Shown here: positions 37,689 to 45,645 of the stretch, piece after piece | How the letters are laid out: the number at the start of each line of letters is the position of its first letter | Numbering within the stretch: position 1 is the first letter of the stretch | Assembly: GCF_030246845.1 (NCBI RefSeq) | Contig: NZ_CP126889.1 | Coordinates: 3,529,001-3,593,000, forward strand | Length of the DNA: 64,000 nucleotides | Direction: 5' to 3' | Source of the DNA: Enhydrobacter sp. | GTDB taxonomy: Bacteria > Pseudomonadota > Alphaproteobacteria > Reyranellales > Reyranellaceae | Position numbers and translations under genes: made by a program | The notes under the pieces: generated by a model | Told to the model about the DNA's origin: nothing | The model's database searches: none | The model's input: only the letters and a program-made list of their open reading frames with translations

Positions 37689-38582
37689 TCAAACCAGCAT
37701 CGACTGCTGGGCGAAGATACCCGCCATCGCGCCGTGCGATGATGCTGTGGTGACCGAGGGCATGAGGGGGTTGGCGAGGTCGCCGGCGGCGTAGATGCCC
37801 GGCATGCTGGTTTCGCGGCGCTCGTCGACCTTGAGGACGATGCCGTCGGGCCTATCGACCGTGGCGAGGCCAAGTGATTCATGCAGGCTTGCGGATGGCT
37901 TGTTGCGCGGATGGGAGAACAGGATGTCGACCGAAACCTTGGAGCCGGTATCGAGCTGGACGGTGGCCTTATGGCCCCCGTGATGGGCGATTCCGGTGAT
38001 CCGGCCCTCGACGACAGGTATCTTGCGGCGCGCCAGATCGGCCCGGATATCGGGCGGAATGTCATGACCATCGGCGAAGACCGTCAACCTGTCGGTCCAA
38101 TCGTGGTACAGCCTGACATAATTGCGCGACTGCGGGCCGGACCAGACGAGGCCCCAATGCTGGCCGGCGACTTCAAAGCCGTCGCAATAGGGGCAGGGCA
38201 CGATGGACGTGCCCCAGCCTTGGGCAAAGCCCGGAACATCAGGCATCTGGTCGACGACGCCATAGCTCAGGATCAGGCGGCGCGCCCCAAGGCTTTCGCC
38301 ATCGGCAGTGAGGACGGAAAAATCGTCGATGGCGCCGGAGACGCTGTCGGCCCGGGCATTGACCAGCCTGATCGTGGGATAGCGCGCCAGCTGCTGCCGC
38401 GCCTCGGCCAGGATGTCCAGCGGTGGCTTGTGATCGTGGCCGAGCAGACCATGCGAGTGGCCGGCGAAGCGGTTGCGCGGCAGGCCGGTATCGAGAACGG
38501 TGACCTTGCGGCGGGCACGGCCGAGCTGCAGGGCGCCGGCGAGACCGGCAAAGCTGCCGCCGATGATAATGACGTCATCCAT
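37689..38582 (-). CDS. FAD/NAD(P)-dependent thioredoxin-reductase-like oxidoreductase
   Basis: A 297-residue protein with the FAD dinucleotide fold IIIGGSFAGLAGALQLGRA, a C-P-Y-C-D redox-active dithiol in IVPCPYCDGFEVAGQHWG, and the FAD-ribityl motif GIYAAGDLANPLMPSVTTA. This is the arrangement of low-molecular-weight thioredoxin reductase relatives (also seen in dithiol oxidases such as GliT), although the NADPH-binding GxGxxA segment is weak (LVWSGPQSRNYV). It lies divergently from the TetR regulator with a palindrome between, so TetR-type repression is likely. A fragment of its 3' end is duplicated 736 bp away. Confidence 0.87.
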   Translation of the reverse strand: MDDVIIIGGSFAGLAGALQLGRARRKVTVLDTGLPRNRFAGHSHGLLGHDHKPPLDILAEARQQLARYPTIRLVNARADSVSGAIDDFSVLTADGESLGARRLILSYGVVDQMPDVPGFAQGWGTSIVPCPYCDGFEVAGQHWGLVWSGPQSRNYVRLYHDWTDRLTVFADGHDIPPDIRADLARRKIPVVEGRITGIAHHGGHKATVQLDTGSKVSVDILFSHPRNKPSASLHESLGLATVDRPDGIVLKVDERRETSMPGIYAAGDLANPLMPSVTTASSHGAMAGIFAQQSMLV

Positions 38583-38626
38583 GGTGATGGGCTCCGTTGG
38601 AGGACGGGTTGAAACCTACCCAATGG

Positions 38627-38665
38627 CTTGCATATTTTAGATACTACGTAGTATCGTAATGCAAG
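38627..38665. promoter_or_regulatory. Palindromic operator between oxidoreductase and tetR genes
   Basis: A perfect 16-bp palindrome (GATACTACGTAGTATC, 38640-38655) is nested inside a wider inverted pair CTTGCAT/ATGCAAG (38627-38633 and 38659-38665). It is AT-rich compared with its surroundings and lies in the 114-bp divergent region, where a TetR dimer would control both promoters. Confidence 0.75.
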
Positions 38666-38696
38666 AATTAGGATACTGTCAAGGACTAGAATTGTC

Positions 38697-39347
38697 GTGA
38701 ACAAAAAAAGACAGGGCCGGCGCGGCCGGCCCGCCAACGAGGCGCTTGGCCAAACGATCGTCGACGCCGCGAGCGAACTCTTTGTGGAATTGGGCTTTCA
38801 GGCGACGACATTGGACAAGGTCGCCCAGCGGGCGAAGATATCGAAGCTCAGCATCTATCGGCACTTCGAGAACAAGGAGGCGCTGTTCAGCGCGGCTATC
38901 GCGGCCGGCTGCCATCGGTTGTTTGCACCACAGGCCCTTCTTGAAGGTGTCGACGGCTCGGTCGAAGATCAGCTCATGGCGGTGGGAACATCCCTGCTTC
39001 GCACGCTGTTGCGCTCGGATGTCCGCAGTGTCGAAGCCATGGTCATGGCCGATAAGACGAATCAAAACTCGTTAAGCAAGCTCCACTACGAAGCCGGCCC
39101 CGCCCATGTCATCGCCCAAATCGAGGCCCTGTTGCGTCAGTTGCACGCGAAGGCGCTTCTGAACGTGCCCGATCCTCTCCGGTCCGCCCGCTTGTTTGCC
39201 GCGCTTTTCAAAGGAGCCGATCTCCTGATGATCGCGCGCTTCGATCAGGCGAGAGCAGAGGACGACATCGAAATCGAATCCTATTGCCGGTCGGCCGTCG
39301 CCATGTTCATCGCCGCGCACGGTGGCAACGACCACGCGGGCGGATAG
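38697..39347 (+). CDS. TetR-family transcriptional regulator
   Basis: A 216-residue regulator. The N-terminal helix-turn-helix is clear: TIVDAASELFVELGFQATTL followed by VAQRAKISKLSIYRHFENKE. The C-terminal half resembles the AefR/TetR_C_7-like ligand domain (LLRTLLRSDVRSVEAMVMAD, YEAGPAHVIAQIEALL). It starts with GTG and a lysine-rich tail (MNKKRQGRRGRP). It is divergent from the oxidoreductase-methyltransferase pair across a palindromic operator, which makes it their likely local repressor and probably autoregulated. The inducer is unknown. Confidence 0.92.
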   Translation: MNKKRQGRRGRPANEALGQTIVDAASELFVELGFQATTLDKVAQRAKISKLSIYRHFENKEALFSAAIAAGCHRLFAPQALLEGVDGSVEDQLMAVGTSLLRTLLRSDVRSVEAMVMADKTNQNSLSKLHYEAGPAHVIAQIEALLRQLHAKALLNVPDPLRSARLFAALFKGADLLMIARFDQARAEDDIEIESYCRSAVAMFIAAHGGNDHAGG

Positions 39348-39351
39348 CCTA

Positions 39352-39477
39352 GACGCCACAACGGCAGAGGCAATCCGTCGAGCAATACAGAATAGTCAAG
39401 CGAGCCTGAGGACCTTGGCCAGCCGCTACGGCATCAACCAGAAGACCGTATCCGCTCCAGCAAAATGCCGGGACTAA
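39352..39477 (+). pseudogene. IS481-family transposase remnant (N-terminal helix-turn-helix)
   Basis: Forty-one codons and a stop read as the start of an IS481-type transposase: TAEAIRRAIQNSQASLRTLA then SRYGINQKTVS, the usual N-terminal helix-turn-helix. After KTVS, where a full protein continues with KW and a long DDE domain, the frame degenerates (APAKCRD, stop). It lies between tetR and the 3' end of polymerase copy 2 and has no start codon of its own. Confidence 0.75.
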
Positions 39478-39481
39478 ACAT

Positions 39482-40948
39482 CTAGTCTTCGTGCGTCAGC
39501 AGCCGCGCGTCGTCGGTGGTGGTTCGCGGGCGCAGCACTTCCAGCCGAGCCTGGAGCGTGTCGAGAGTCGGCGCCGGCTGAAGCCGGACCTTCTCCGCCT
39601 CCACACGCTGATGCAGGACGGCGGCGGCGCCGGCCATGAACAGCACGGCCCAGCAGGCCGGCCCGACATAGGCGCCCGCCGCCTGGCCGAGGATCGACCA
39701 CACCATCCAGCAGAAGGCGGCACTCGGCACGCCGAGCGCGTAGAGCCAGCCGGTAACGGCCACGACGATAATGCCGCCGAAGAACAGGCCGAGATAGATC
39801 CAGTGCAGCCAGAAATAGTTGATCAGCAGCTCGGTCGCCGGGGAGACGATCTGCCAGGCCGTCGAGTAGGCCGGCGATTGAGCGTAGATGTTGATCACGC
39901 GGTCCTCGACGAAGGGTTCCCCGGTCAGCCCCGCGCCGGTGATGGGAAACTCCTTCATGATCCCCAGCCCCGCGAGCGCCGGTCCCTGCACGCGGTAGAA
40001 GAAGCTGGGGTCGTTGCCGTTCGAGATCTCCTTCAGGCGCGCGGAGAAGATCGACTGGCCCAGTACGACAGAGGCGCCGAGGAAGACGAGCGCGACTGCG
40101 GCCACCCTGAAGAGCCTTGCAAAGTCCAGGCGGCCGTTGCGGCGGCTGGCCAGGAACATCATGTAAGGCAGGACCATCACCAGCATGAGCAGCAAGGTGG
40201 GACCCGGCATGGCGAAGATACCGAGGCCGACCATCGCGACATAGAGGAAGAGCTTCCAGCGCCAGCGGCTGACGACGAACCAGACGAAGGTGAAGATCGA
40301 GAAGCAGAAGGTGACGCTGGCCGGCTCGGAGGCGAAGAACTTGGGCCGGATGCGGTTGTAGAGCAGCATGTCGCGCAGGTCGTTCTCGTAGACGCCGCGC
40401 TGGTAGATCACCGCGCGCACCCGGTCGCTGACCTCGCGCAGGCCGGTATAGTCCTCGAGCAGGCAGCCGATCAGGATGATCACGGAGATCGTCAGGAACA
40501 GGCCCGCCACCTGGCTGCGGCGGGCCTGCACCAGGGTGAGGAACAGGGCATAGCCGATGGTGATCGAGTAGGTGAGCTGGATGAGGCCGTTCAGCCGTCG
40601 CGGCAGAAAGGCGAGGTCGGGCGCGACGAGGATCGACACGACATAGAGGAACAGGATGACGAGATAGCCGACGAAGGCCTTCTCGGTGATCTGATGGCGC
40701 CGCCGCCACAGCAGGATCAGGCCGGCCACGCCCGCCGGCATGGACGGGAACGGCACGCTGGCCGAGATCATGATCGTATAGTGCGTGTACAGGCCGATCA
40801 GGAACACGCAGACCAGCCCCAGGTCCAACCAGCCGATGCCGACTTTGCGTTCCGGGACGGCCGCATCGCTTGCCGCGTGGCTCCAATCGTGGGCTGGCGT
40901 CGCCTGCCATTCATACGGCGCGAAGGTCATGATCGATTCGTTTATCAT
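39482..40948 (-). CDS. O-antigen ligase/polymerase-like membrane protein, copy 2
   Basis: A 488-residue paralogue of the protein at 35.1-36.6 kb, with the same 12-helix topology. From GIGWLDLGLV to RVQGPA it is essentially identical to copy 1. The N-terminal 36 residues (starting MINESIMTFAPYEWQATPAH) are unrelated, and the C-terminal 160 residues differ at many positions (ALAGLGIMKEFPITGAGL against AIAGREILRDFPIAGAGL). An alternative ATG lies six codons in. Its 3' end abuts the IS481 remnant, and the predicted pseudokinase gene is 110 bp upstream on the same strand. Confidence 0.8.
   Translation of the reverse strand: MINESIMTFAPYEWQATPAHDWSHAASDAAVPERKVGIGWLDLGLVCVFLIGLYTHYTIMISASVPFPSMPAGVAGLILLWRRRHQITEKAFVGYLVILFLYVVSILVAPDLAFLPRRLNGLIQLTYSITIGYALFLTLVQARRSQVAGLFLTISVIILIGCLLEDYTGLREVSDRVRAVIYQRGVYENDLRDMLLYNRIRPKFFASEPASVTFCFSIFTFVWFVVSRWRWKLFLYVAMVGLGIFAMPGPTLLLMLVMVLPYMMFLASRRNGRLDFARLFRVAAVALVFLGASVVLGQSIFSARLKEISNGNDPSFFYRVQGPALAGLGIMKEFPITGAGLTGEPFVEDRVINIYAQSPAYSTAWQIVSPATELLINYFWLHWIYLGLFFGGIIVVAVTGWLYALGVPSAAFCWMVWSILGQAAGAYVGPACWAVLFMAGAAAVLHQRVEAEKVRLQPAPTLDTLQARLEVLRPRTTTDDARLLTHED
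39977..40840. repeat. 864-bp near-identical direct repeat, unit 2
   Basis: Partner of 35624-36487 at +4353 bp in the same orientation. The two units flank a 3.5-kb segment holding an IS5 remnant, a gene fragment, the methyltransferase, oxidoreductase and tetR genes and an IS481 remnant. Confidence 0.9.
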
Positions 40949-41058
40949 CGCGATGACCGCATCGGCGGTGTTCTTGGTGTGGCGGGTCGCCTGTCATGCG
41001 TGATCGGCCTCGTCGCAGAAGGATTCATCCGGCGTCGCTTTGACGCAGTCGTGTCCCT

Positions 41059-43410
41059 TCAGGGTGTGGCGTCGATCGTAGGAGCGCCGCGTGTCGGCGT
41101 GACGACGGTGTCCTGATTGTCATCCGACTTTGCTGTGGCCGCGCTGCCGAGGAGCATCGGCACTTCCGGATCCGTCAGGAAGCCACTCGCGGGTCGTTTC
41201 TGCGCCTTTTGCCACGCCGCAATCATCTGCCGGGTGCGCGGACCGAAGCGACCGTCGGTACCCCATGTGTCGAAGCCCTGCGCGGTCAGCGCCGCCTGCA
41301 AGCGGCGGCGATCGGCCGGCGACAGGTTCAGGGCTGCTTCGCGTGCTTCGGCGCGCGTGGGTTCGAGCGTATCGTCATAGGCGCCGATTGCGCCCGAGGC
41401 GTTCTTGAAGAGCGCCTCGACCTGTGTCGCCGTGACGAAGCCGGTCGGCGCCTCCCCATGGCTCGCCTGCCAGACTGCGATCATCTGGCGCGTGCGCGGC
41501 CCGAAGATGCCGTCGATGTCGCCGGCATCGAATCCCAGCGAGGCGAGTGCCACCTGCACATGACGGCGGTCGAGCAGCGAAAGAGCCAGCGCCGCTTCGT
41601 CGGCCTCGGCGCGCTGCGGATCCTGCAGGGCGTCGAACTGGGCGATGGCTTGGGGCGGCGCGTTCTTGAGGATGGTGTCGATCTGTGCCGCCGTCAGAAA
41701 GCCGGTGGGCGGCTGTCTGCGGATGCGTTGCCAATCGGCGATCGCCTGGCGTGTTCGGCCGCCCATGGAGCCGTCGAAGCTGCCGACGTCGAAGCCGAGC
41801 GCATTGAGCGCGACTTGCACGTGCTGCCGCTCGAGCCGCGACAGGCGGAGCGCCGCCTCCGCCGCTTCCGCGGCCTTCAGATCGAGCGTCGCCACCTGGC
41901 GCCTGGCCTCCGCTTCGGCCTGCCGCTTTGCTTCGATATCCGCCTCGGCCTTTTGCTTGGCGGCCGCCGCTGCGTCGGCCTGGCGCTCGGCCTCGGCTTC
42001 GGCCTCGAGCTTCTTCAGAATGGCCTGCTCTTCCTGCCGTCGGCGGCGCAGCGCGGCGGCGGCAGCGTCGGCCTGCTCCTTCTTGCGCAGTTCCTCCTGT
42101 TGGCGCATTTCGTCCTCGACCGACGCGAGGGCAATCTTGTCGGCCTGGCGCTTGCGCCTGATCTCCTCGACCGCCGCCTGGCGCGCCTGCGCCTCGGCGC
42201 GCTCGAGCGCGAGCTTGGCGCTTTGGTCGAGTCCGGCGGGCCGGTGTGGCTTCGGCGGTGGGGAGAAGGCTTCGACGAGAAGCTTCGTCCCGCCGAGCAG
42301 GTGGACGCCGCCGGCGACCGCAACCCCGACGACGACCGCCGCCAAGGCTGTGATCCAGAAACGGGCCCCGCGGCCTGGTGCCAGGCGACGCGCTTCACGA
42401 TAGAGCGCCTCCACTTGCGAGGGCGCCGTGGCCGCAAGCGCACGCACTCCTGCCGGCCAGAGCATTGCCTGCCATGCCGCGACCGACTGCGGGCGGTCGC
42501 CTGGAGCGAGCTCGAGCCCCCTGTCTATCCCGGCCAGCAGGGCGGGCGGGAAGTCCGGCAAGGCGAACGTGGCGAGCCGCCGGTAGCTGTCCCAGCGCAG
42601 CCTTTCGACTGCATCGGGCGGCGGACGTCCGACGATGGCGCAGTGGAACGTGGCGGCGAGACTGTAGATGTCGGTCCATGGTCCCGACGTATCGCTGCCG
42701 GGCCGCTCCGGCGCGGCATAGGCGGAGCGCGACCGAGCACGGGATGGCCGCGTCGCCACGGCCATTGCCGCTCGTGTACCGGCGACGTTGACGAGCGTTG
42801 GCCGGCCCGACATATCGAGCATGACGTTCGCCGGCGTGATGTCGCCGTGCAGGAGATTGGTATCGTGGAGCTGCTGCAGTGCCTCAAGCAGCGCCCGCAT
42901 CAGGCGGTCGACCTCGTCTGGTCGCAGTGACTTGCCGCCGTGCAAACGATCGTCGAGCGAGATGCCGGCCACGAGGTCGAGGACGACGTAGAAGGTGCCG
43001 TTCGCTTCGACGAGGTCCACCACCCGCGTCAGGAAGGGCGCACGCTGCAGCGTTGAAAGGCTGCGTGCTTCCTCGACGAAGCGCTCGCGGGCGCCTTCGA
43101 GCTCCGCGGCGAGCTCGGGGGTGCGCGGCATCATGGCCATATCGTCGGACCGTACCGCCAGCGTCGCCGGCAAGAACTCTCTGACCAGGACGTCCCGCCC
43201 GAGCACGCTGTCGCGACCGCGGTAGGTCGGGCCAAGTGCCTCGTGACGCAGCAGTGCCACGATCTCGTAGCGTCCGACGGTCGCGCCAGCCGGCAGCGCG
43301 GCAGGCTCGGCCTCGACCGAAGCGCGCGCCACCTCGCGCTCAGGTCGCGATTGTCCCTGATCGCCGGACGGGCTGTCCCCCGGAATCGAAGCCTCGTCGG
43401 AAAGCGCCAT
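41059..43410 (-). CDS. Predicted membrane pseudokinase with three peptidoglycan-binding repeats (kinase B)
   Basis: A 783-residue protein. Residues about 45-320 form a Hanks-type kinase fold related to its neighbours, but key motifs are lost. The glycine loop is LLRHEALGPTYRGRD, the beta-3 Lys is Arg (VLVREFLPATLAV), and the DFG Asp is gone (TLVNVAGTRAAM). HGDITPANVMLD is kept. A membrane helix (TALAAVVVGVAVAGGVHLL) follows, then a long charged coiled coil with Ala, Glu, Arg and Lys, then three PG_binding_1 domains, each with the pattern ALGFDxxxxDGxxGxRTRQ. A kinase-like cytosolic domain is thus tied to a periplasmic wall-binding region. It is 104 bp downstream of the active-looking kinase gene and 110 bp upstream of polymerase copy 2. 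Confidence 0.87.
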   Translation of the reverse strand: MALSDEASIPGDSPSGDQGQSRPEREVARASVEAEPAALPAGATVGRYEIVALLRHEALGPTYRGRDSVLGRDVLVREFLPATLAVRSDDMAMMPRTPELAAELEGARERFVEEARSLSTLQRAPFLTRVVDLVEANGTFYVVLDLVAGISLDDRLHGGKSLRPDEVDRLMRALLEALQQLHDTNLLHGDITPANVMLDMSGRPTLVNVAGTRAAMAVATRPSRARSRSAYAAPERPGSDTSGPWTDIYSLAATFHCAIVGRPPPDAVERLRWDSYRRLATFALPDFPPALLAGIDRGLELAPGDRPQSVAAWQAMLWPAGVRALAATAPSQVEALYREARRLAPGRGARFWITALAAVVVGVAVAGGVHLLGGTKLLVEAFSPPPKPHRPAGLDQSAKLALERAEAQARQAAVEEIRRKRQADKIALASVEDEMRQQEELRKKEQADAAAAALRRRRQEEQAILKKLEAEAEAERQADAAAAAKQKAEADIEAKRQAEAEARRQVATLDLKAAEAAEAALRLSRLERQHVQVALNALGFDVGSFDGSMGGRTRQAIADWQRIRRQPPTGFLTAAQIDTILKNAPPQAIAQFDALQDPQRAEADEAALALSLLDRRHVQVALASLGFDAGDIDGIFGPRTRQMIAVWQASHGEAPTGFVTATQVEALFKNASGAIGAYDDTLEPTRAEAREAALNLSPADRRRLQAALTAQGFDTWGTDGRFGPRTRQMIAAWQKAQKRPASGFLTDPEVPMLLGSAATAKSDDNQDTVVTPTRGAPTIDATP

Positions 43411-43513
43411 GACGACGCGAGTGTACGAAGCCGATCCCGGGCTTCCAGCAACCCCTCGGTGACAAACCTAAGGCTAGGTGGTGACCGAACGGCGCCGGCA
43501 AGGGAGCGCGCCG

Positions 43514-45469
43514 CTATTCCTGCCGGGTGAGCGTCAGGCTGCCGGTCGGGTCTCCGCTGCTGTTGAAGATGAACTGGATCGTGTTACTGGCCATCTGGCC
43601 GTCGTAGTGGTGGTTCAACGGCTCGCATTGCAGAGTGTAGCCATTGACGTCGAGCGCCGCCGCGCCGTCGGGAGCGATCGACAGGGTGAAGCTGGCCGTG
43701 CCGCATCCATCGACCTTCCACCGGCCGGACCCTTTGCCGGCGGCGATGCGCACCGAGACGGGATGGTCGCCCGTCGAGATGGCCGCGGTGCCCACATACT
43801 GCCCGTCGAACGGATTGTCCTCCTTCGCCGTCTCCGCCGCTTTCTTCTGCTTGTCGTCGAAAGCAGCGACGGCGGCGGCGCCGTCCTTGAGCAGCGCCGC
43901 CTTCTGAACGGCGGTGAGAAAGCCGGTCGGCGCGTCGTTGCGATGCTTCTGCCAAGCGGCGATCATCTGGCGCGTGCGTGGCCCGAAAACACCGTCCACC
44001 CCGCGCGTATCGAAGCCGAGGCCGCCCAAGGCGGCCTGCAGATGCTGCCGGTCGCGCGGCGTGAGCTTGAGAGCAGCCTCCGCCGCCTGGGCGAGCTTGG
44101 GATCGGCGGCCTCGGCCTTGCGCCGGGCTTCGGCCGCCGCTTCCTGCTTCTTGCGAAATTCCGCTTCCATCTCCCGGCGAAGGGCCGCCTTCTCGGCTTC
44201 GATACGCTGACGCTCCGCCTCTGCCTCCCGCCGGGCTTCGGCCTCGGCGGCAGCCCGCTGCTGCGCGGCCTGCTCGGCACGCTGTCGTTCCAGGGCGGCG
44301 GCGCTGGGAGCGGCGGGCGCGACCGCTTCGGTCGGCCCTGCCGAGGGAATGGCGAAGAGGAAGTAGGTGAGGCCACCCAGTGCCAGCACCGACGCGGCGG
44401 CAACGCCAAGCCACTGCAGACGGCCGCGCGGCGATGCCGTTTCGGATGCTGGGCCGCCGCCGGCCGTCTCGTTCGAAGGCCGCGGACGCGGCGAGCGAAA
44501 GGCTGCGACGGACGGCGCTTCCGGCTGGCCGGTCGAGGTCGGCCACGCCGCCGCCTCCGGTTGGGCCGCCGCATTCGATCCGCCGAACTTTCCGGTGCGC
44601 CAAAGGATCGATCGCCACTGCGCAATCGACTGCGGCCGGTCGGCGACGCGCAGCGCGAGGCCCTTGTCGATGCCTTCCAGCATCGCGGGGGGGAAGCCCG
44701 CCGGCTTGAGCACGGCGAGCGGGTGGCAGCTGTCCTCCGGCAGCCGGTCGCGGGCGCCCGGCGGCTGGTGGCCGAGCACGGCATGGTAGAGCGTGGCGGC
44801 GAGGCCGTAGATGTCGGTCCATGGCCCTTGCCGGCCGCCGCTTATCTGCTCGGGCGCGGCATAGGCCGGGGTGAAAACCGACGTGGCGGGGGTGCGGGCG
44901 GCGCCGAAATCGATCAGCGTCGGCTTGCCGACTGCATCGAGGACGATGGTCGCAGGCGTGATGTCGCCGTGAAACACGCCGCGCGCGTGCACCCGCTCCA
45001 GGCTCTCGAGCAAGGGCCAGAGCATGCGGTCGAGATCGGCTTGGGTCAGGCGATCGCCTTCTCTCAGCCGATGCTCGAGCGTGACGCCCTGGACATGCTC
45101 CATGACGATATAGGCCGTCTCGTTGGCCTCGATGCAATCGAGCACGCGCACGACGCACGGGGCGAGCTGCAGGGCAGCCAGTATCCGGCCTTCGTTCAGG
45201 AAGTGTCGCCGGCCGCGGGCGAGCTCATCGGCCGCCTTGCCGGTGCGCGGCGCAACAGTCCCGTTCGCCTCGCGCCGCGCGAGGGCCGGCGGCAGGAACT
45301 CCTTGACCGTCACCTCGCGCCCCAGCCGCATGTCGCGGGCGCGATAGGTCAGGCCTACCGCGCCTCCGCCGAGGACCGCTTCGATCCGGTAGCGACCCAC
45401 GACCTGTCCAGGCCGCAGTGCGACGTCGGCTTCGCGCACGCCCGGTCCTATCTCATCTGGAGGAGTCAT
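43514..45469 (-). CDS. Transmembrane Ser/Thr kinase with peptidoglycan-binding domain (kinase C)
   Basis: A 651-residue kinase with all core motifs: glycine loop VLGGGAVGLTYRARD, beta-3 Lys in VTVKEFLPPALAR, HGDITPATIVLD, LIDFGAARTPA and YAAPEQISGG. After residue 330 comes a low-complexity linker, a membrane helix (LGVAAASVLALGGLTYFLF), an alanine/glutamate/arginine coiled coil, one PG_binding_1 domain (LGFDTRGVDGVFGPRTRQMI) and a C-terminal beta domain of about 110 residues (FDGQYVGTAAIST to the end). The layout is like PASTA kinases but with a different wall-binding module. It opens the kinase C-kinase B-polymerase series on the minus strand, starting after a GGAG box. Confidence 0.9.
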   Translation of the reverse strand: MTPPDEIGPGVREADVALRPGQVVGRYRIEAVLGGGAVGLTYRARDMRLGREVTVKEFLPPALARREANGTVAPRTGKAADELARGRRHFLNEGRILAALQLAPCVVRVLDCIEANETAYIVMEHVQGVTLEHRLREGDRLTQADLDRMLWPLLESLERVHARGVFHGDITPATIVLDAVGKPTLIDFGAARTPATSVFTPAYAAPEQISGGRQGPWTDIYGLAATLYHAVLGHQPPGARDRLPEDSCHPLAVLKPAGFPPAMLEGIDKGLALRVADRPQSIAQWRSILWRTGKFGGSNAAAQPEAAAWPTSTGQPEAPSVAAFRSPRPRPSNETAGGGPASETASPRGRLQWLGVAAASVLALGGLTYFLFAIPSAGPTEAVAPAAPSAAALERQRAEQAAQQRAAAEAEARREAEAERQRIEAEKAALRREMEAEFRKKQEAAAEARRKAEAADPKLAQAAEAALKLTPRDRQHLQAALGGLGFDTRGVDGVFGPRTRQMIAAWQKHRNDAPTGFLTAVQKAALLKDGAAAVAAFDDKQKKAAETAKEDNPFDGQYVGTAAISTGDHPVSVRIAAGKGSGRWKVDGCGTASFTLSIAPDGAAALDVNGYTLQCEPLNHHYDGQMASNTIQFIFNSSGDPTGSLTLTRQE

Positions 45470-45645
45470 TGCTGGCGGGAGTGTAATGAGCGGCCGTCGT
45501 GGTGCCAGCGGCGTTGCCGGATATCCCGTGACAAAGTTGGGTCAGGCCCATTCCAACCCCTTGTTCCACCGCGCCATTGCGTCGCGTCGGGGGTGGAGCG
45601 GTCGCCTGTGACAAGAAGCCGGCGCCGCTGCGGTCGGTCGCGCGG

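Noticed and set aside
40929..41003. 24-codon hydrophobic frame on the plus strand across the start of polymerase copy 2
   Set aside because: No clear ribosome-binding site and antisense to a real gene; too short to support.
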